A stretch of DNA of 64,000 bases, taken from assembly GCF_003019815.1 (NCBI RefSeq), contig NZ_CP027773.1, forward strand, positions 4,676,501 to 4,740,500, written 5' to 3'. Below are positions 33,372-42,648 of the stretch, one piece after another; the stretch's first letter is position 1, and every line of letters starts with the position of its first letter. This DNA comes from Variovorax sp. PMC12 (lineage in GTDB: Bacteria > Pseudomonadota > Gammaproteobacteria > Burkholderiales > Burkholderiaceae_C). The position numbers and the translations under genes were made by a program. The notes beneath the pieces were generated by a model, which was given only the letters and a program-made list of their open reading frames with translations, made no database searches and was not told the DNA's origin.

Positions 33372-34615
33372 AGGCCTGGGCGGTCCGCATCGTCGCGGTG
33401 CTCGTTCTGGTGCTGGCCGGCGGCTGGCTGGTGTCCGCCACCGAATGGGCGGAGACCGAAGTGCCGACGCCCGCGAGCGAGGAGGTCAGGAAGAACTCCT
33501 TCTATGCCGTGCAGTCGCTGCTGCGCCACCTCGGCGCCGAGGTGGTCAGGCGCGAGAACCTGGACGAGCTGCCGCCCGCGCAGGCGCGGCTGGTGCTCGC
33601 CTCCAGCTACTGGGACATGTTCCCCGAGCGCGGGCAGCGCCTGCGCCGCTGGGTGGAGCAGGGCGGCCATCTCGTGATGCCGGGCCACCTCGCGAGCGGG
33701 GACATGCTGGAGAGCTGGATTCCGCTGGTCCGGGAAAAAACCGTGCGGCCGGACGAGTCCGACGAACCCGTCGCGCCGAAGAAGAAAAAGTCCCGCTCGC
33801 AGCGCGATGAACAACGCACCAAGGATGCCGACTGCCGCATGCTGGCCGAACCCGATACCGTGCCCGGGAGCTTTGCGGGTGGGCGGGGCTTTCGCATCTG
33901 CACCTGGGCCGAGCCCGTGCAGTTCAGTCCCTCCGACAAGCGGCAGCCGCCGCTGTGGATGGCGCGCGGCGCACGCGGCGCCGAGGCGATCCGCGTGCGC
34001 GTCGGCCAGGGCACCGTCACCTTGCTGCCCTCCGGTGTGTGGCACAACCAGAACCTGCTGCGCGGCGACAACGCGCTGTTCGCCGTGGCCGCGCTGCAGC
34101 TGCGCACCGGCTCGCAGGTCTGGTTCGTCGCCGAGGAGGCGCGCGAGCCCTTCCTGCGCTGGCTCTGGCACAAGAGCTGGGTGGTCTGGGTCGTGGGCCT
34201 GCTGGCGCTGGCCGCCGCGCTCTGGCGTGCGGCCGTGCGCTTCGGCCCGCTCGCGCCTTCGGCCGGCACGCATCGGCGTTCCATGGCCGAGCAGGTGCGC
34301 GGCACCGCCGGCTTCCTGCACATGCACGGCGGCGACGCGCTGCATGCGGCGCAGCTGCGCGCACTGAACGAATGCGCCATCCGCCAGCTGCGCGGCTATG
34401 CCCACCGCGACGCGTCGGCACGCGCCGACGCCATCGCCAGGGCCACCGGCCTGGAAGCGGCCATGGTCGTGCGGGCGATGGCCGAGCGCGCCCGCAACCC
34501 CGGGGCCATGGCCCTCGACCTGGAAGTGCTGGAAACCGCGCGCCGGCGGCTCGATGCCAACGGGCCGTTCGTGCCTTCGCCTCCGTCCGCTTCTTCTTCC
34601 CCCTCCACACCCTGA
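33368..34615 (+). CDS. DUF4350-domain membrane protein
   Basis: 415 residues with an N-terminal anchor (AVRIVAVLVLVLAGGWLVSA), a periplasmic DUF4350 domain of glutamine-amidotransferase-like fold (SFYAVQSLLRHLGAEVVRRENLDELPPAQARLVLASSYWDMFPERG), a second membrane helix near residue 280 (VVWVVGLLALAAALW) and a cytosolic tail. A lysine-rich insertion (PKKKKSRSQRDEQRTK) interrupts the domain. It probably partners the DUF4129 protein. It precedes moxR by 17 bases. Confidence 0.83.
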   Translation: MKAWAVRIVAVLVLVLAGGWLVSATEWAETEVPTPASEEVRKNSFYAVQSLLRHLGAEVVRRENLDELPPAQARLVLASSYWDMFPERGQRLRRWVEQGGHLVMPGHLASGDMLESWIPLVREKTVRPDESDEPVAPKKKKSRSQRDEQRTKDADCRMLAEPDTVPGSFAGGRGFRICTWAEPVQFSPSDKRQPPLWMARGARGAEAIRVRVGQGTVTLLPSGVWHNQNLLRGDNALFAVAALQLRTGSQVWFVAEEAREPFLRWLWHKSWVVWVVGLLALAAALWRAAVRFGPLAPSAGTHRRSMAEQVRGTAGFLHMHGGDALHAAQLRALNECAIRQLRGYAHRDASARADAIARATGLEAAMVVRAMAERARNPGAMALDLEVLETARRRLDANGPFVPSPPSASSSPSTP

Positions 34616-34632
34616 ACCGAGAGACGACGCCC

Positions 34633-35628
34633 ATGCAAGCCATCCAACCCGAAGAACTGACGCGCGCGGCCCAGTGGCTGCAGACGCTGCGCGCCGAGGT
34701 CGGCCAGGCCGTGGTCGGCCAGCTCGAGGCGGTCGACCAGACGCTGGTGGCGCTGGTCGCGTCGGGCCATGTGCTGATCGAAGGCGTGCCGGGCCTGGGC
34801 AAGACGCTGCTCGCGCGCGCGCTCGCGCAGGCCATGACGCTGCGCTATGCGCGCGTGCAGTTCACGCCCGACCTGATGCCCTCGGACATCACCGGCCACG
34901 CGGTGCTCGACATCGCCTCGCGCGGCGACGGCAGCCTCGGCACCCTGCGCGTGCACCAGGGGCCGGTGTTCACCAACCTGCTGCTGGCCGACGAAATCAA
35001 CCGCGCGCCAGCCAAGACCCAGAGCGCGCTGCTCGAAGTCATGCAGGAGTACCAGGTCACGCTCGAAGGCACGGCCATGCCGCTGCCGCGTCCCTTCATG
35101 GTGATGGCCACGCAGAACCCGATCGACACCGAAGGCACCTACCCGTTGCCCGAAGCGCAGCTCGACCGCTTCCTGCTGAAGATCGACATCGGCTTTCCCA
35201 GCCACAGCGAAGAAAACGCCATCGTGCAGCTCACCACCAACCAGCGCGCCGGCAACCAGTTTCCGCTCGACGCGGTGCGCCCCTGCCTCGACGAGGCGCA
35301 GGTGCTCGAGCTGCAGCGGCTGGCCTGCCTGGTGCAGGCCGACGAGCGCGTGATCGACTACGCGGTGCGCATCGCGCGCGCCACGCGCGACTGGCCGGGT
35401 CTGTCTTCGGGCGCCGGGCCGCGCGGCACCATGGCGCTGGTGCGCGCCGCCCGCGCCGCCGCGCTGATGGCCGGGCGCGACTTCATCACGCCCGACGACG
35501 TGGCGCGCCAGGCGCTGCCCGCGCTGCGCCACCGCGTGATGATCTCGCCCGACGCGCAGCTCGAAGGCGTCAGCGTCGACGCGCTGCTGCGCGCCGCCCG
35601 CGACAGCGTCGAAGCCCCGAGGCTCTAG
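34633..35628 (+). CDS. MoxR-family AAA+ ATPase
   Basis: 331-residue chaperone-like ATPase. Walker A GVPGLGKT (about residues 56-63), Walker B LLLADEINRAPAKTQSALLEVMQE, sensor 1 MATQNPIDTEGTYPLPEAQLDRF and a C-terminal lid domain are complete. MoxR ATPases act with von Willebrand A-domain partners to insert cofactors or remodel protein complexes; here the DUF58 gene eight bases downstream supplies the vWA-like partner. ATG at 34633 follows GAGAGACGACGCCC, a weak ribosome site. Confidence 0.95.
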   Translation: MQAIQPEELTRAAQWLQTLRAEVGQAVVGQLEAVDQTLVALVASGHVLIEGVPGLGKTLLARALAQAMTLRYARVQFTPDLMPSDITGHAVLDIASRGDGSLGTLRVHQGPVFTNLLLADEINRAPAKTQSALLEVMQEYQVTLEGTAMPLPRPFMVMATQNPIDTEGTYPLPEAQLDRFLLKIDIGFPSHSEENAIVQLTTNQRAGNQFPLDAVRPCLDEAQVLELQRLACLVQADERVIDYAVRIARATRDWPGLSSGAGPRGTMALVRAARAAALMAGRDFITPDDVARQALPALRHRVMISPDAQLEGVSVDALLRAARDSVEAPRL

Positions 35629-35636
35629 GCCCGCGG

Positions 35637-37001
35637 ATGCGCATGGCTGTTCCGATCCCCGCGCGCGCGGCCGTGCTGGCGCTGGCCGGCCTGGCCGTGG
35701 CCGCCGCCGTGGCACTGCCGCTGGGCGCGCCGCTGGTCTACGTGGCGGCGGTCGCGGGCGTGCTGCTCGCGCTGGGGCTCGTGCTCGCGGCGTTCGACCT
35801 GTGGCACAGCCTGAGGCTCTGGCGCGCCGCGCCGCTTCGCATCGAGCGCAGCCTGCCGGGCGCGTTCTCCCTCGGCGTGCCGACGGTGCTCACGCTCTCG
35901 CTGGTGAATGAAGGCGCGCAGCCTTGGCGGGTGGCAGTGTTCGACGAACTCGACGCGCACTTCAGCTTCGACGGGCTGCCGCAGTCCGTCACCGTGCCCG
36001 GGGGCTCGCGCGCCGTGCTTCGCTACACCGCCACGGCCACGCAGCGCGGCGTGGCGCAATTCGGCGCCACCCAGCTGCGCTGGCGCACCCGGCTCGGCTG
36101 CTTCGAGGTGCGGCAGACGCTGGGCGAGCCGCGCCGGCTGCGCGTGTATCCCAACTTCGCCGCGCTGGCGCGCTACGCATGGCTGTCGGGCGACCGGCGG
36201 CTCGCGCAGATCGGCATCAAGACCTATGCGCAGCGCGGGCTGGGCACCGACTTCCGCCAGCTCGCCGACTACAAGACCGGCGACTCGCTGCGCCACATCG
36301 ACTGGAAGGCCACGCAGCGCCAGCGCCGCCCCATCGTGCGCGAGTTCCAGGACGACCGCGACCAGTGCGTGCTCTTCCTGCTCGACTGCGGCCGCCGCAT
36401 GCGCGCGGACGAAGGCGCGCAGGCACAGAGGGCCAACAGTCACTTCGACGAGGCGCTCAACGCGCTGATGCTGTTGAGCTACGTGGCGCTGAAGGAGGGC
36501 GACGAAGTCGGCGCCATGACCTTCGGCTGCCCGCCCGAAGAACGGCGCGACTTCGCGCCGCGCAAGGGCACCGCCACGCTCAATGCGCTGATGAACCGGC
36601 TGCACGATATCCAGCCCGGCGCCACCCACTCCGACTACCTGCTGGCCGCGCAGGAGCTGCTGCTCACGCAGAAGCGCCGCGCGCTCGTCATCGTGCTGAC
36701 CAACTTCCGCGACGAAGACGCCACCGAGCTGCGCCCCGCCATCAAGCTGCTGCGCCGCAAGCACCTGGTGCTGGTTGCGAGCCTGCGCGAACGCGTGCTC
36801 GGGCGCATCGCCAGCCAGCCGCTGGCGCAGCCGCGCGACGCGGTCGACGTGGCGGCCGCGCACCTGTTCGACCAGTCGAGGCGCGACGCCTTCGCGCGCG
36901 TGGTCGGCAACGATCCGCTGTCGGTCGACGTCGAGCCGGCCGACCTGGCGGTGGCGTTGGTGAACCGCTATCACGCTGTCAAAAGGGCTGGCCTTTTGTA
37001 G
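35637..37001 (+). CDS. DUF58 (vWA-like) membrane protein, MoxR partner
   Basis: 454 residues. Two N-terminal membrane helices (AAVLALAGLAVAAAVALPLG and LVYVAAVAGVLLALGLVLAAF), a β-sandwich segment, then the DUF58 signature FRQLADYKTGDSLRHIDWKATQRQRRPIVREFQDD. A vWA-like fold follows (CVLFLLDCGRRM...): the MIDAS motif DxSxS is replaced by DCGRR, so metal binding there is probably lost, as in many DUF58 proteins. It ends the coupled run; a 69-base gap then leads to the DUF805 gene. Confidence 0.9.
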   Translation: MRMAVPIPARAAVLALAGLAVAAAVALPLGAPLVYVAAVAGVLLALGLVLAAFDLWHSLRLWRAAPLRIERSLPGAFSLGVPTVLTLSLVNEGAQPWRVAVFDELDAHFSFDGLPQSVTVPGGSRAVLRYTATATQRGVAQFGATQLRWRTRLGCFEVRQTLGEPRRLRVYPNFAALARYAWLSGDRRLAQIGIKTYAQRGLGTDFRQLADYKTGDSLRHIDWKATQRQRRPIVREFQDDRDQCVLFLLDCGRRMRADEGAQAQRANSHFDEALNALMLLSYVALKEGDEVGAMTFGCPPEERRDFAPRKGTATLNALMNRLHDIQPGATHSDYLLAAQELLLTQKRRALVIVLTNFRDEDATELRPAIKLLRRKHLVLVASLRERVLGRIASQPLAQPRDAVDVAAAHLFDQSRRDAFARVVGNDPLSVDVEPADLAVALVNRYHAVKRAGLL

Positions 37002-37070
37002 CCATCCCTGTCCAAAATGTTTGCGCTCAGTCAATCGTTCAACTACCAACAGTCAGAGGAGAAGAAACAC

Positions 37071-37601
37071 ATGACGGATTTCACCAACGCCAATCCCAAC
37101 CTCAACCCGAACCCCTATGCAGCGCCCCGCGCTGCCGTGGACGACGTCTACGACGACAACGCGAGCGTGCAGCCCGTGAAGCTCTGGTCCGCCAAGGGCC
37201 GCATCGGGCGGGTGCGCTTCCTGGCGTACATGATGTATTCGTACCTGCTGTGCGTCGCGGGAGCCGGCGTGCTGGGCGGCATCATCGGCGCGGCGGGCCT
37301 GGGCACGCCTATCGGCATCGGCGTCGTGACCGTGCTGGCCCTGATTCCCTATTTCATCTTCTATGTGCTGGTGGCGATCCAGCGCACGCACGACATGGAC
37401 TGGTCGGGCTGGATGCTGCTGCTGGGACTGATCCCCCTGGTCGGGCTGATCTGGGTCTTCAAGGGCGGCACCAAGGGCCGCAACCGCTTCGGCGCGCCGC
37501 CGCCGCCCAACGGCATCGGCGTCATCATCGGTGCGTGGCTGCTGCCCGTGGTCGCGCTGGTCGGCATCGTGCTGGCCATCGCGATGCCGGCCACCCGCTA
37601 A
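37071..37601 (+). CDS. DUF805-family membrane protein
   Basis: 176 residues. An Asn/Pro-rich cytosolic N-terminus (NANPNLNPNPYAAPRAAV) precedes the DUF805 pattern: KGRIGRVRFLAYMMYSYL, three to four membrane helices and the signature AIQRTHDMDWSGWMLLLGLIPLVGLIWVFKGGTKGRNRFG. AGAGGAGAAG is a strong ribosome site before the ATG. DUF805 proteins often sit near transport or stress genes; role unknown. It is convergent with the arginase gene, overlapping by four bases. Confidence 0.88.
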   Translation: MTDFTNANPNLNPNPYAAPRAAVDDVYDDNASVQPVKLWSAKGRIGRVRFLAYMMYSYLLCVAGAGVLGGIIGAAGLGTPIGIGVVTVLALIPYFIFYVLVAIQRTHDMDWSGWMLLLGLIPLVGLIWVFKGGTKGRNRFGAPPPPNGIGVIIGAWLLPVVALVGIVLAIAMPATR

Positions 37602-38518
37602 CGCACCAGCGTCGACTTGCCGAACAGGCTCTCGATGAGTTCCACGGCCACCTCGGCCGTCTGGTTGCGCACGTCGAGGGCCGGGTTCAGCTCCACCACG
37701 TCGAGCGAGCAGAGCCGGCCGGTGTCCGAGATCATTTCCATGCACAGCTGCATCTCGCGGTAGGTCGGCCCGCCGCGCACCCCGGTGCCCACGCCGGGCG
37801 CGATGCCGGGGTCGAGGCAGTCGAGGTCGAAGCTCACGTGCAGGTGCGTGTCTTCGTCCACGTCCTGCAGCGCTTCCGTCATGGTGGTGCGCATGCCGTG
37901 TTCGTCGATGTGGCGCATGTCGAAAACGTTCAGGCCCAGCGTGCGGATGGCTTCCTTCTCGTCGCTGTCCACGCTGCGGATGCCGATGAAGCGGATGGCC
38001 TCGTGCGCCAGTGCCGCGCGCTCGCCGCTCCAGCCGGTGAGCACCGAAGGCCCGTGGCCCAGCAGGCACGACACCGGCATGCCGTGCAGATTGCCGCTGG
38101 GGCTGGTGGTCTCGGTGTTGACGTCGGAGTGCGCGTCGAGCCACAGCACGCGCAGCTTCTTGCCGCGCCGGCGCGCATGCCACGCCACCGCGCTGATCGA
38201 GCCGATGGCCAGGCAGTGGTCGCCGCCCATCATGAGCGGCACGTGGCCCGCGCCCAGCGCGCTGTCGACGGCGGCGTAGACCGAGCGGTTCCACGTGACC
38301 ACCTCGTCGAGATGGCGCAGCCCGTTGGCCGGCGGCGCCCACGGCGTGGCGGGGCCGGCGAGGTTGCCGCGGTCGATCACCGCGAAGCCCTGTTTCGCCA
38401 GCGCCTCGGGCAGGCCCGCCACGCGCAGCGCATCGGGCCCCATGCCGGCGCCGCGCACGCTGGCGCCGATGTCGGTGGGGGCGCCTATCAGTTCGAGAGT
38501 GGTGGTGGTGTTGGTCAT
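37598..38518 (-). CDS. rocF: arginase
   Basis: Mn-dependent ureohydrolase, 306 residues, converting arginine to ornithine and urea. The three metal motifs are intact: GGDHCLAIGS, LDAHSDVNT and SFDLDCLDPGIAPG. The substrate motif SGNLHGMPVSCLLG and conserved C-terminal ELNPALDVRNQTAEVAVELIESLFG are typical of true arginase rather than agmatinase. It overlaps the S9 peptidase stop by four bases, so both are probably on one leftward transcript: oligopeptide breakdown followed by arginine use. Confidence 0.93.
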   Translation of the reverse strand: MTNTTTTLELIGAPTDIGASVRGAGMGPDALRVAGLPEALAKQGFAVIDRGNLAGPATPWAPPANGLRHLDEVVTWNRSVYAAVDSALGAGHVPLMMGGDHCLAIGSISAVAWHARRRGKKLRVLWLDAHSDVNTETTSPSGNLHGMPVSCLLGHGPSVLTGWSGERAALAHEAIRFIGIRSVDSDEKEAIRTLGLNVFDMRHIDEHGMRTTMTEALQDVDEDTHLHVSFDLDCLDPGIAPGVGTGVRGGPTYREMQLCMEMISDTGRLCSLDVVELNPALDVRNQTAEVAVELIESLFGKSTLVR

Positions 38519-40578
38519 GCCGGCTTCCCCAGGTGTTGCCACAGATATGCATAGCCCAGCGCATCCATGAACGCCGATTCCTTGTTGTCCGCGGCCGCGC
38601 TGTGGCCGCCTTCCATGTTCTCGTAGAAGCTGCTGTCGTAGCCCAGCGCCAGCATCTTCGCGTGCATCTTGCGCGCATGCACCGGCCCCACGCGGTCGTC
38701 GCGCGTCGACGTGGTGAAGAGCGCCGGCGGGTAGGCCTGGCCCGGCTTCGCGTTCTCGTAGGGCGAGAAGGTGCGGATGAACTCCCACTCGTCGGGCTGT
38801 TCCGGGTCGCCGTATTCCGCAATCCACGAGGCACCGGCCGACAGCTGCGTATAGCGCCGCATGTCGAGCAGCGCGACCTCGCTCACGATCGCGCCGTAGA
38901 GCTGCGGGTACAGCGTGAGCATGTTGCCCATCAGCAGCCCGCCGTTGCTGCCGCCCATTGCGCCCAGGTGGGCGGGCGAGGTGATCTTGCGCGCGATGAG
39001 GTCCTCGGACACCGCCGCGAAGTCTTCGCAGGTGCGCAGCCGGTTCTCCTGCAGCGCCGCCTGGTGCCAGCGCGGGCCGTACTCGCCGCCGCCGCGGATG
39101 TTGGCGATGACGTACACGCCGCCCCGGTCCAGCCATGCGCGGCCGATGCTGCCGCTGTAGCTGGGCTGCAATGAAATCTCGAAGCCGCCGTAGGCGTACT
39201 GCAGCGTGGGGTTCCTGCCGTTGGCCTGCAGGTCCTTGGCGGCGATCTCGAAGTAGGGCACGCGGGTGCCGTCCTTCGACTGCACGAAGTGCTGGCTCAC
39301 GCGGTAGCGCGAGGCGTCGAAGAACGCCGGGCTGTGCTTCAGCACCTGGGGCTCGCCCTGGCCGATGGTGCCGATGTAGAGCGTGGTCGGCTGCAGGAAG
39401 CCGCTCACCGTGAGGAAGTAGTCGTCGTTCTCGTCCTCGTCGATGCCGCCGGCCGCGATGGTCGAGAGCGCTGGCGCGCCGCCCAGGCTCTCGCGCTTCC
39501 ACGGCCCCTTTCCATCGGCGGGCGGCGTGAGCACCTCGAGGCGGTTCACCACGTCGTGCATCACGTTGAGGATCAGGTGGTTGCGCGTCCACGAGTGGTC
39601 GTCCAGCGCGGTGGTGTCGTCGGGCTCGAACAGCACCGTCAGCTCGCGCCTGCCGGCCATGTAGTCGTCGAACTTCGCGGCCAGCAGCGAGCCTGAAGCG
39701 TAGGTGCGGCCACCCACCGTCCAGTCCTCGCGCGGCTCGATCAGCATCCACTCGCGCGTGATGTCGGTGTTGGAGTCGTCGGGCACGTCGATCTTCACGA
39801 GCTGGCCGTCGGCGCCGCGCAGCCAGGTCTCGCTCTCGTAGAAGTCGATCTGCCGCGTGACGAAGTCGCGCTCGAAGCCGGGCGTGTTGTCGCGCCAGGC
39901 ACTGACGGACATGTCCTCGTGCAGGCCCTCGTACACCGTCACGGCATCGGCCAGCGGCGTGCCGCGCCGCCATTCCTTCACGATGCGCGGGTAGCTGGAG
40001 CTGGTCATCGAGCCGGGGCCGAAGTCGGTGGCCACGTAGAGGTGGTCGATGTCTTTCCAGCCCACGTGGTTCTTGGCCTCGGGCAGCGAGAAGCCGCCTT
40101 CGACGAACTGCGCGGTTTCCAGGTCGAACTCGCGCACCACGTCGGCGTCGGCGCCGCCGCGAGACAGCGAGATCAGGCAGCGCCTGTAGTCGGGCTCCAG
40201 GCAGTCGGCACCGTGCCAGACCCAGTTCTCGCCGTCGGCCGCGGCCAGCGCGTCGAGGTCGAGCACGGTCTCCCAGGCGGGCTGCGGCTTGCGGTACTCG
40301 TCCAGCGTGGTGCGGCGCCAGAGGCCCTTCGGATGGTCCTTGTCGCGCCAGAAGTTGTAGAAGCGCGCACCGATCTTGCGCACCATCGGAATGCGGTCGT
40401 CCGAGTCGAGCACCTCGAGGATGCCCTGCTGGAGCGCATCGAAGGCGGGCGACCGCGCATAGGCCTGCACGGTGCGGGCGTTCTGCGCGCGGGCCCAGTC
40501 GAGCGGCTTGTCGCCGTCGATGTCTTCGAGCCAGAGATGGTCGTCCTGGGCGTGCTGCGGGGGGAGGCTGGATGTCAT
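38515..40578 (-). CDS. prolyl oligopeptidase family serine peptidase (S9A)
   Basis: 687 residues. The N-terminal β-propeller is followed by the α/β-hydrolase catalytic domain with nucleophile motif GAMGGSNGGLLMGNML, an Asp in TSTRDDRVGPVHARKM and His in MEGGHSAAADNKES. It has no signal peptide and is probably cytosolic or periplasmic by another route; closest in outline are prolyl endopeptidase-like and oligopeptidase B enzymes. The ATG at 40578 (MTSSLPPQHAQDDHLWLEDI) is chosen because the DHLWLEDIDG family opening follows; an earlier ATG adds 22 unrelated residues. Confidence 0.93.
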   Translation of the reverse strand: MTSSLPPQHAQDDHLWLEDIDGDKPLDWARAQNARTVQAYARSPAFDALQQGILEVLDSDDRIPMVRKIGARFYNFWRDKDHPKGLWRRTTLDEYRKPQPAWETVLDLDALAAADGENWVWHGADCLEPDYRRCLISLSRGGADADVVREFDLETAQFVEGGFSLPEAKNHVGWKDIDHLYVATDFGPGSMTSSSYPRIVKEWRRGTPLADAVTVYEGLHEDMSVSAWRDNTPGFERDFVTRQIDFYESETWLRGADGQLVKIDVPDDSNTDITREWMLIEPREDWTVGGRTYASGSLLAAKFDDYMAGRRELTVLFEPDDTTALDDHSWTRNHLILNVMHDVVNRLEVLTPPADGKGPWKRESLGGAPALSTIAAGGIDEDENDDYFLTVSGFLQPTTLYIGTIGQGEPQVLKHSPAFFDASRYRVSQHFVQSKDGTRVPYFEIAAKDLQANGRNPTLQYAYGGFEISLQPSYSGSIGRAWLDRGGVYVIANIRGGGEYGPRWHQAALQENRLRTCEDFAAVSEDLIARKITSPAHLGAMGGSNGGLLMGNMLTLYPQLYGAIVSEVALLDMRRYTQLSAGASWIAEYGDPEQPDEWEFIRTFSPYENAKPGQAYPPALFTTSTRDDRVGPVHARKMHAKMLALGYDSSFYENMEGGHSAAADNKESAFMDALGYAYLWQHLGKPA

Positions 40579-40786
40579 GGCCTCAGTGTACGGAGGCTGT
40601 GTGAAACGGGCGACGCGAGCAGTCGCGGCCCTGCCCGCCGGCAAGGCACTTTTTCGCTACTTCGGGCAAACCCCTGCCTCCCGAGTGCCTTCCCCCGGTG
40701 GAAACACTGAATAACCAGCGGCCCCGGAACGCGGTGCCCGCGCTATCCTGCCAAGCGGCGCACGCCCCACCAAGGAGACACAACAC

Positions 40787-42511
40787 ATGAAACACCTGAG
40801 CGGACTTGATGCCACTTTCCTGCACCTGGAAACGCCGGAAATGCCGATGCACGTGGGCTCCCTGAACGTGCTCGACCTGCCCAAGGGCTACAAGGGCGAC
40901 TTCTACGAAGACGCCAAGAACTTCATGGCCAGCCGCATCCACCTGGCCGACGTATTCACGCGCAAGCTCGCGCTGATGCCCTTCGACATGACCAACCCGG
41001 TGTGGGTCGAGGACGACGACATCGACCTCGACTACCACGTGCGCCACATCACCCTGCCCAAGCCCGGAACCAACCGGCAGTTGCAGCAATACGTGGCGCG
41101 GCTGCATTCCACGCTCATCGACCGCAGCCGGCCGATGTGGGAGTTCTTCATCATCGACGGCTTGAAGAGCGGGCAGGTGGCGCTCTACACCAAGGTGCAC
41201 CATGCGGGCATCGACGGGCAGGCCGGCGTGGAAGTGGGCAAGGCCATCTTCGACCTGGAGCCCACGGGCCGCGTGGTGAAGCCGCCGCGCTCGCGACCGC
41301 GCAGCAGCGGCTACCAGCTGGGCATGGCCGAACTCGCGAGCGCCGCGCTGCGCAACACGGCGCAGCAATACGTGAAGCTCTTCAAGATGGCGCCGGCCAT
41401 CGCGCGCGCCATCGGCGGCCTGGCCAAGCCCGACGAGAAGGCGGCCGAGAAGAACACGACCGCCGCGCCGAAGAAGTTCAACCTCTTCGCGCCGCGCACC
41501 TCGCTCAACGTGTCGATCACCAACCAGCGCACCTTCGCCGGACGCACCATCTCCCTGGCCGAGACCAAGTACATCGCCAAGCACTTCGGCGTGTCGCTCA
41601 ACGACGTGGTCATGGCCACGGTGGCCGGCGCGCTGCGCCACTACCTGGCCGACAACAACGAGCTGCCGGCCAAGCCGCTGGTGGCCGGCGTGCCGGTGAG
41701 CCTGCGCGAGGCCGGCGACCAGACGGCCAACAACCAGGCCAGCATGATCCTGGTGAGCCTGGCCACCGACATCACCGACCCGCTGCAGCGGCTGAAGGCG
41801 ATCAATGCGTCTTCCACCGCGTCCAAGTCGACCATGAACCGCTTCAAGGCGGTGATCCTCGACGACTTCCCGACCTTCGCCGCGCCCTGGCTGGTGTCGG
41901 GCATCGCGTCGATGGTGGGGCGCTCGGGCATCGTCAACCTGCTGCCGCCGGCGGCCAACGTGGCCATCTCCAACGTGGCCGGCGCGCCGTTCCCGATGTA
42001 CTTTGCCGGCGCGCTCGTGACCTGCTACTACCCGGTGTCGATCGCCAGCCATGGCACGGCGCTGAACGTGACGGTGCAGAGCTACAACGGCCGCATGGAC
42101 TACGGGCTGATCGCCTGCCGCCGCGCCGTGCCCGACATCACCGAGATCGGCGACTACCTGCTGGCCGAGCACAAGCTGCTGATGGAGCTGACGCAGAAGC
42201 ACCCGGCCGCCGCGGGCGCCGCGCCCGCGCCGGTGCCTCCGAAGACGGTCGAGGCGCCTGCCGACGAGGCGGCGGCCGCCGCGCCGGTTGCCGCGAAGAA
42301 GAAGCCGGCCGCGCGCAAGAAGGCCCCGGTGAAGGTCGCGGCGGCGGGGAAGGCGGTGAAGCCCGTGAAGGCGAAGGCGCCCGCCAAGGCTCCTCCCAAG
42401 GCGGTGGCGAAGAAGGCCAAGCCCGCTCCCAAGCCCACGGTCCCCAAGCCGCCGGCGCGCAAGGCCGCTCCGGCCAAGCGTTCCGGCGCTTCGCGGGCCG
42501 CGGCGGCATGA
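40787..42511 (+). CDS. wax ester synthase/diacylglycerol acyltransferase with histone-like tail
   Basis: 574 residues. Makes wax esters or triacylglycerol from acyl-CoA. The WS/DGAT opening MKHLSGLDATFLHLETPEMPMHVGSL and the catalytic HHAGIDG (138-144, HHxxxDG) are intact; later motifs NDVVMATVAGALRHYL and FPMYFAGALVTCYYPVS match the family. Uniquely, residues from about 500 on form a Lys/Ala/Pro-rich tail (KKKPAARKKAPVKVAAAGK) like histone H1 or AlgP/PhaF, which could bind DNA or granule surfaces. Strong ribosome site AAGGAGA. It heads a cluster of granule-type genes. Confidence 0.93.
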   Translation: MKHLSGLDATFLHLETPEMPMHVGSLNVLDLPKGYKGDFYEDAKNFMASRIHLADVFTRKLALMPFDMTNPVWVEDDDIDLDYHVRHITLPKPGTNRQLQQYVARLHSTLIDRSRPMWEFFIIDGLKSGQVALYTKVHHAGIDGQAGVEVGKAIFDLEPTGRVVKPPRSRPRSSGYQLGMAELASAALRNTAQQYVKLFKMAPAIARAIGGLAKPDEKAAEKNTTAAPKKFNLFAPRTSLNVSITNQRTFAGRTISLAETKYIAKHFGVSLNDVVMATVAGALRHYLADNNELPAKPLVAGVPVSLREAGDQTANNQASMILVSLATDITDPLQRLKAINASSTASKSTMNRFKAVILDDFPTFAAPWLVSGIASMVGRSGIVNLLPPAANVAISNVAGAPFPMYFAGALVTCYYPVSIASHGTALNVTVQSYNGRMDYGLIACRRAVPDITEIGDYLLAEHKLLMELTQKHPAAAGAAPAPVPPKTVEAPADEAAAAAPVAAKKKPAARKKAPVKVAAAGKAVKPVKAKAPAKAPPKAVAKKAKPAPKPTVPKPPARKAAPAKRSGASRAAAA

Positions 42512-42533
42512 AAAGAAAATTGGGGCGGTTGGA

Positions 42534-42572
42534 CTAGTTTTCCGACCGTTCTAGTTTTCCAGGCCTAGGCCT
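42534..42572 (+). promoter_or_regulatory. direct repeat plus palindrome upstream of granule gene
   Basis: CTAGTTTTCC occurs at 42534-42543 and again at 42551-42560, start-to-start distance 17. A perfect 12-base palindrome AGGCCTAGGCCT follows at 42561-42572. Together they look like a regulator-binding region between the acyltransferase gene and the gene at 42649. Confidence 0.45.
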
Positions 42573-42648
42573 TGCGGAAGAAGATGGGTCCATCGCGAAA
42601 GACACCCCGTTTCCTTCGCGAACCTTTCAACTTCAAGGAAACCACACC

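Noticed and set aside
42270..42500. Repetitive AAG/GCC stretch suggesting a tandem repeat
   Set aside because: It encodes the Lys/Ala tail of the acyltransferase in frame; units are irregular, so it is low-complexity coding sequence.
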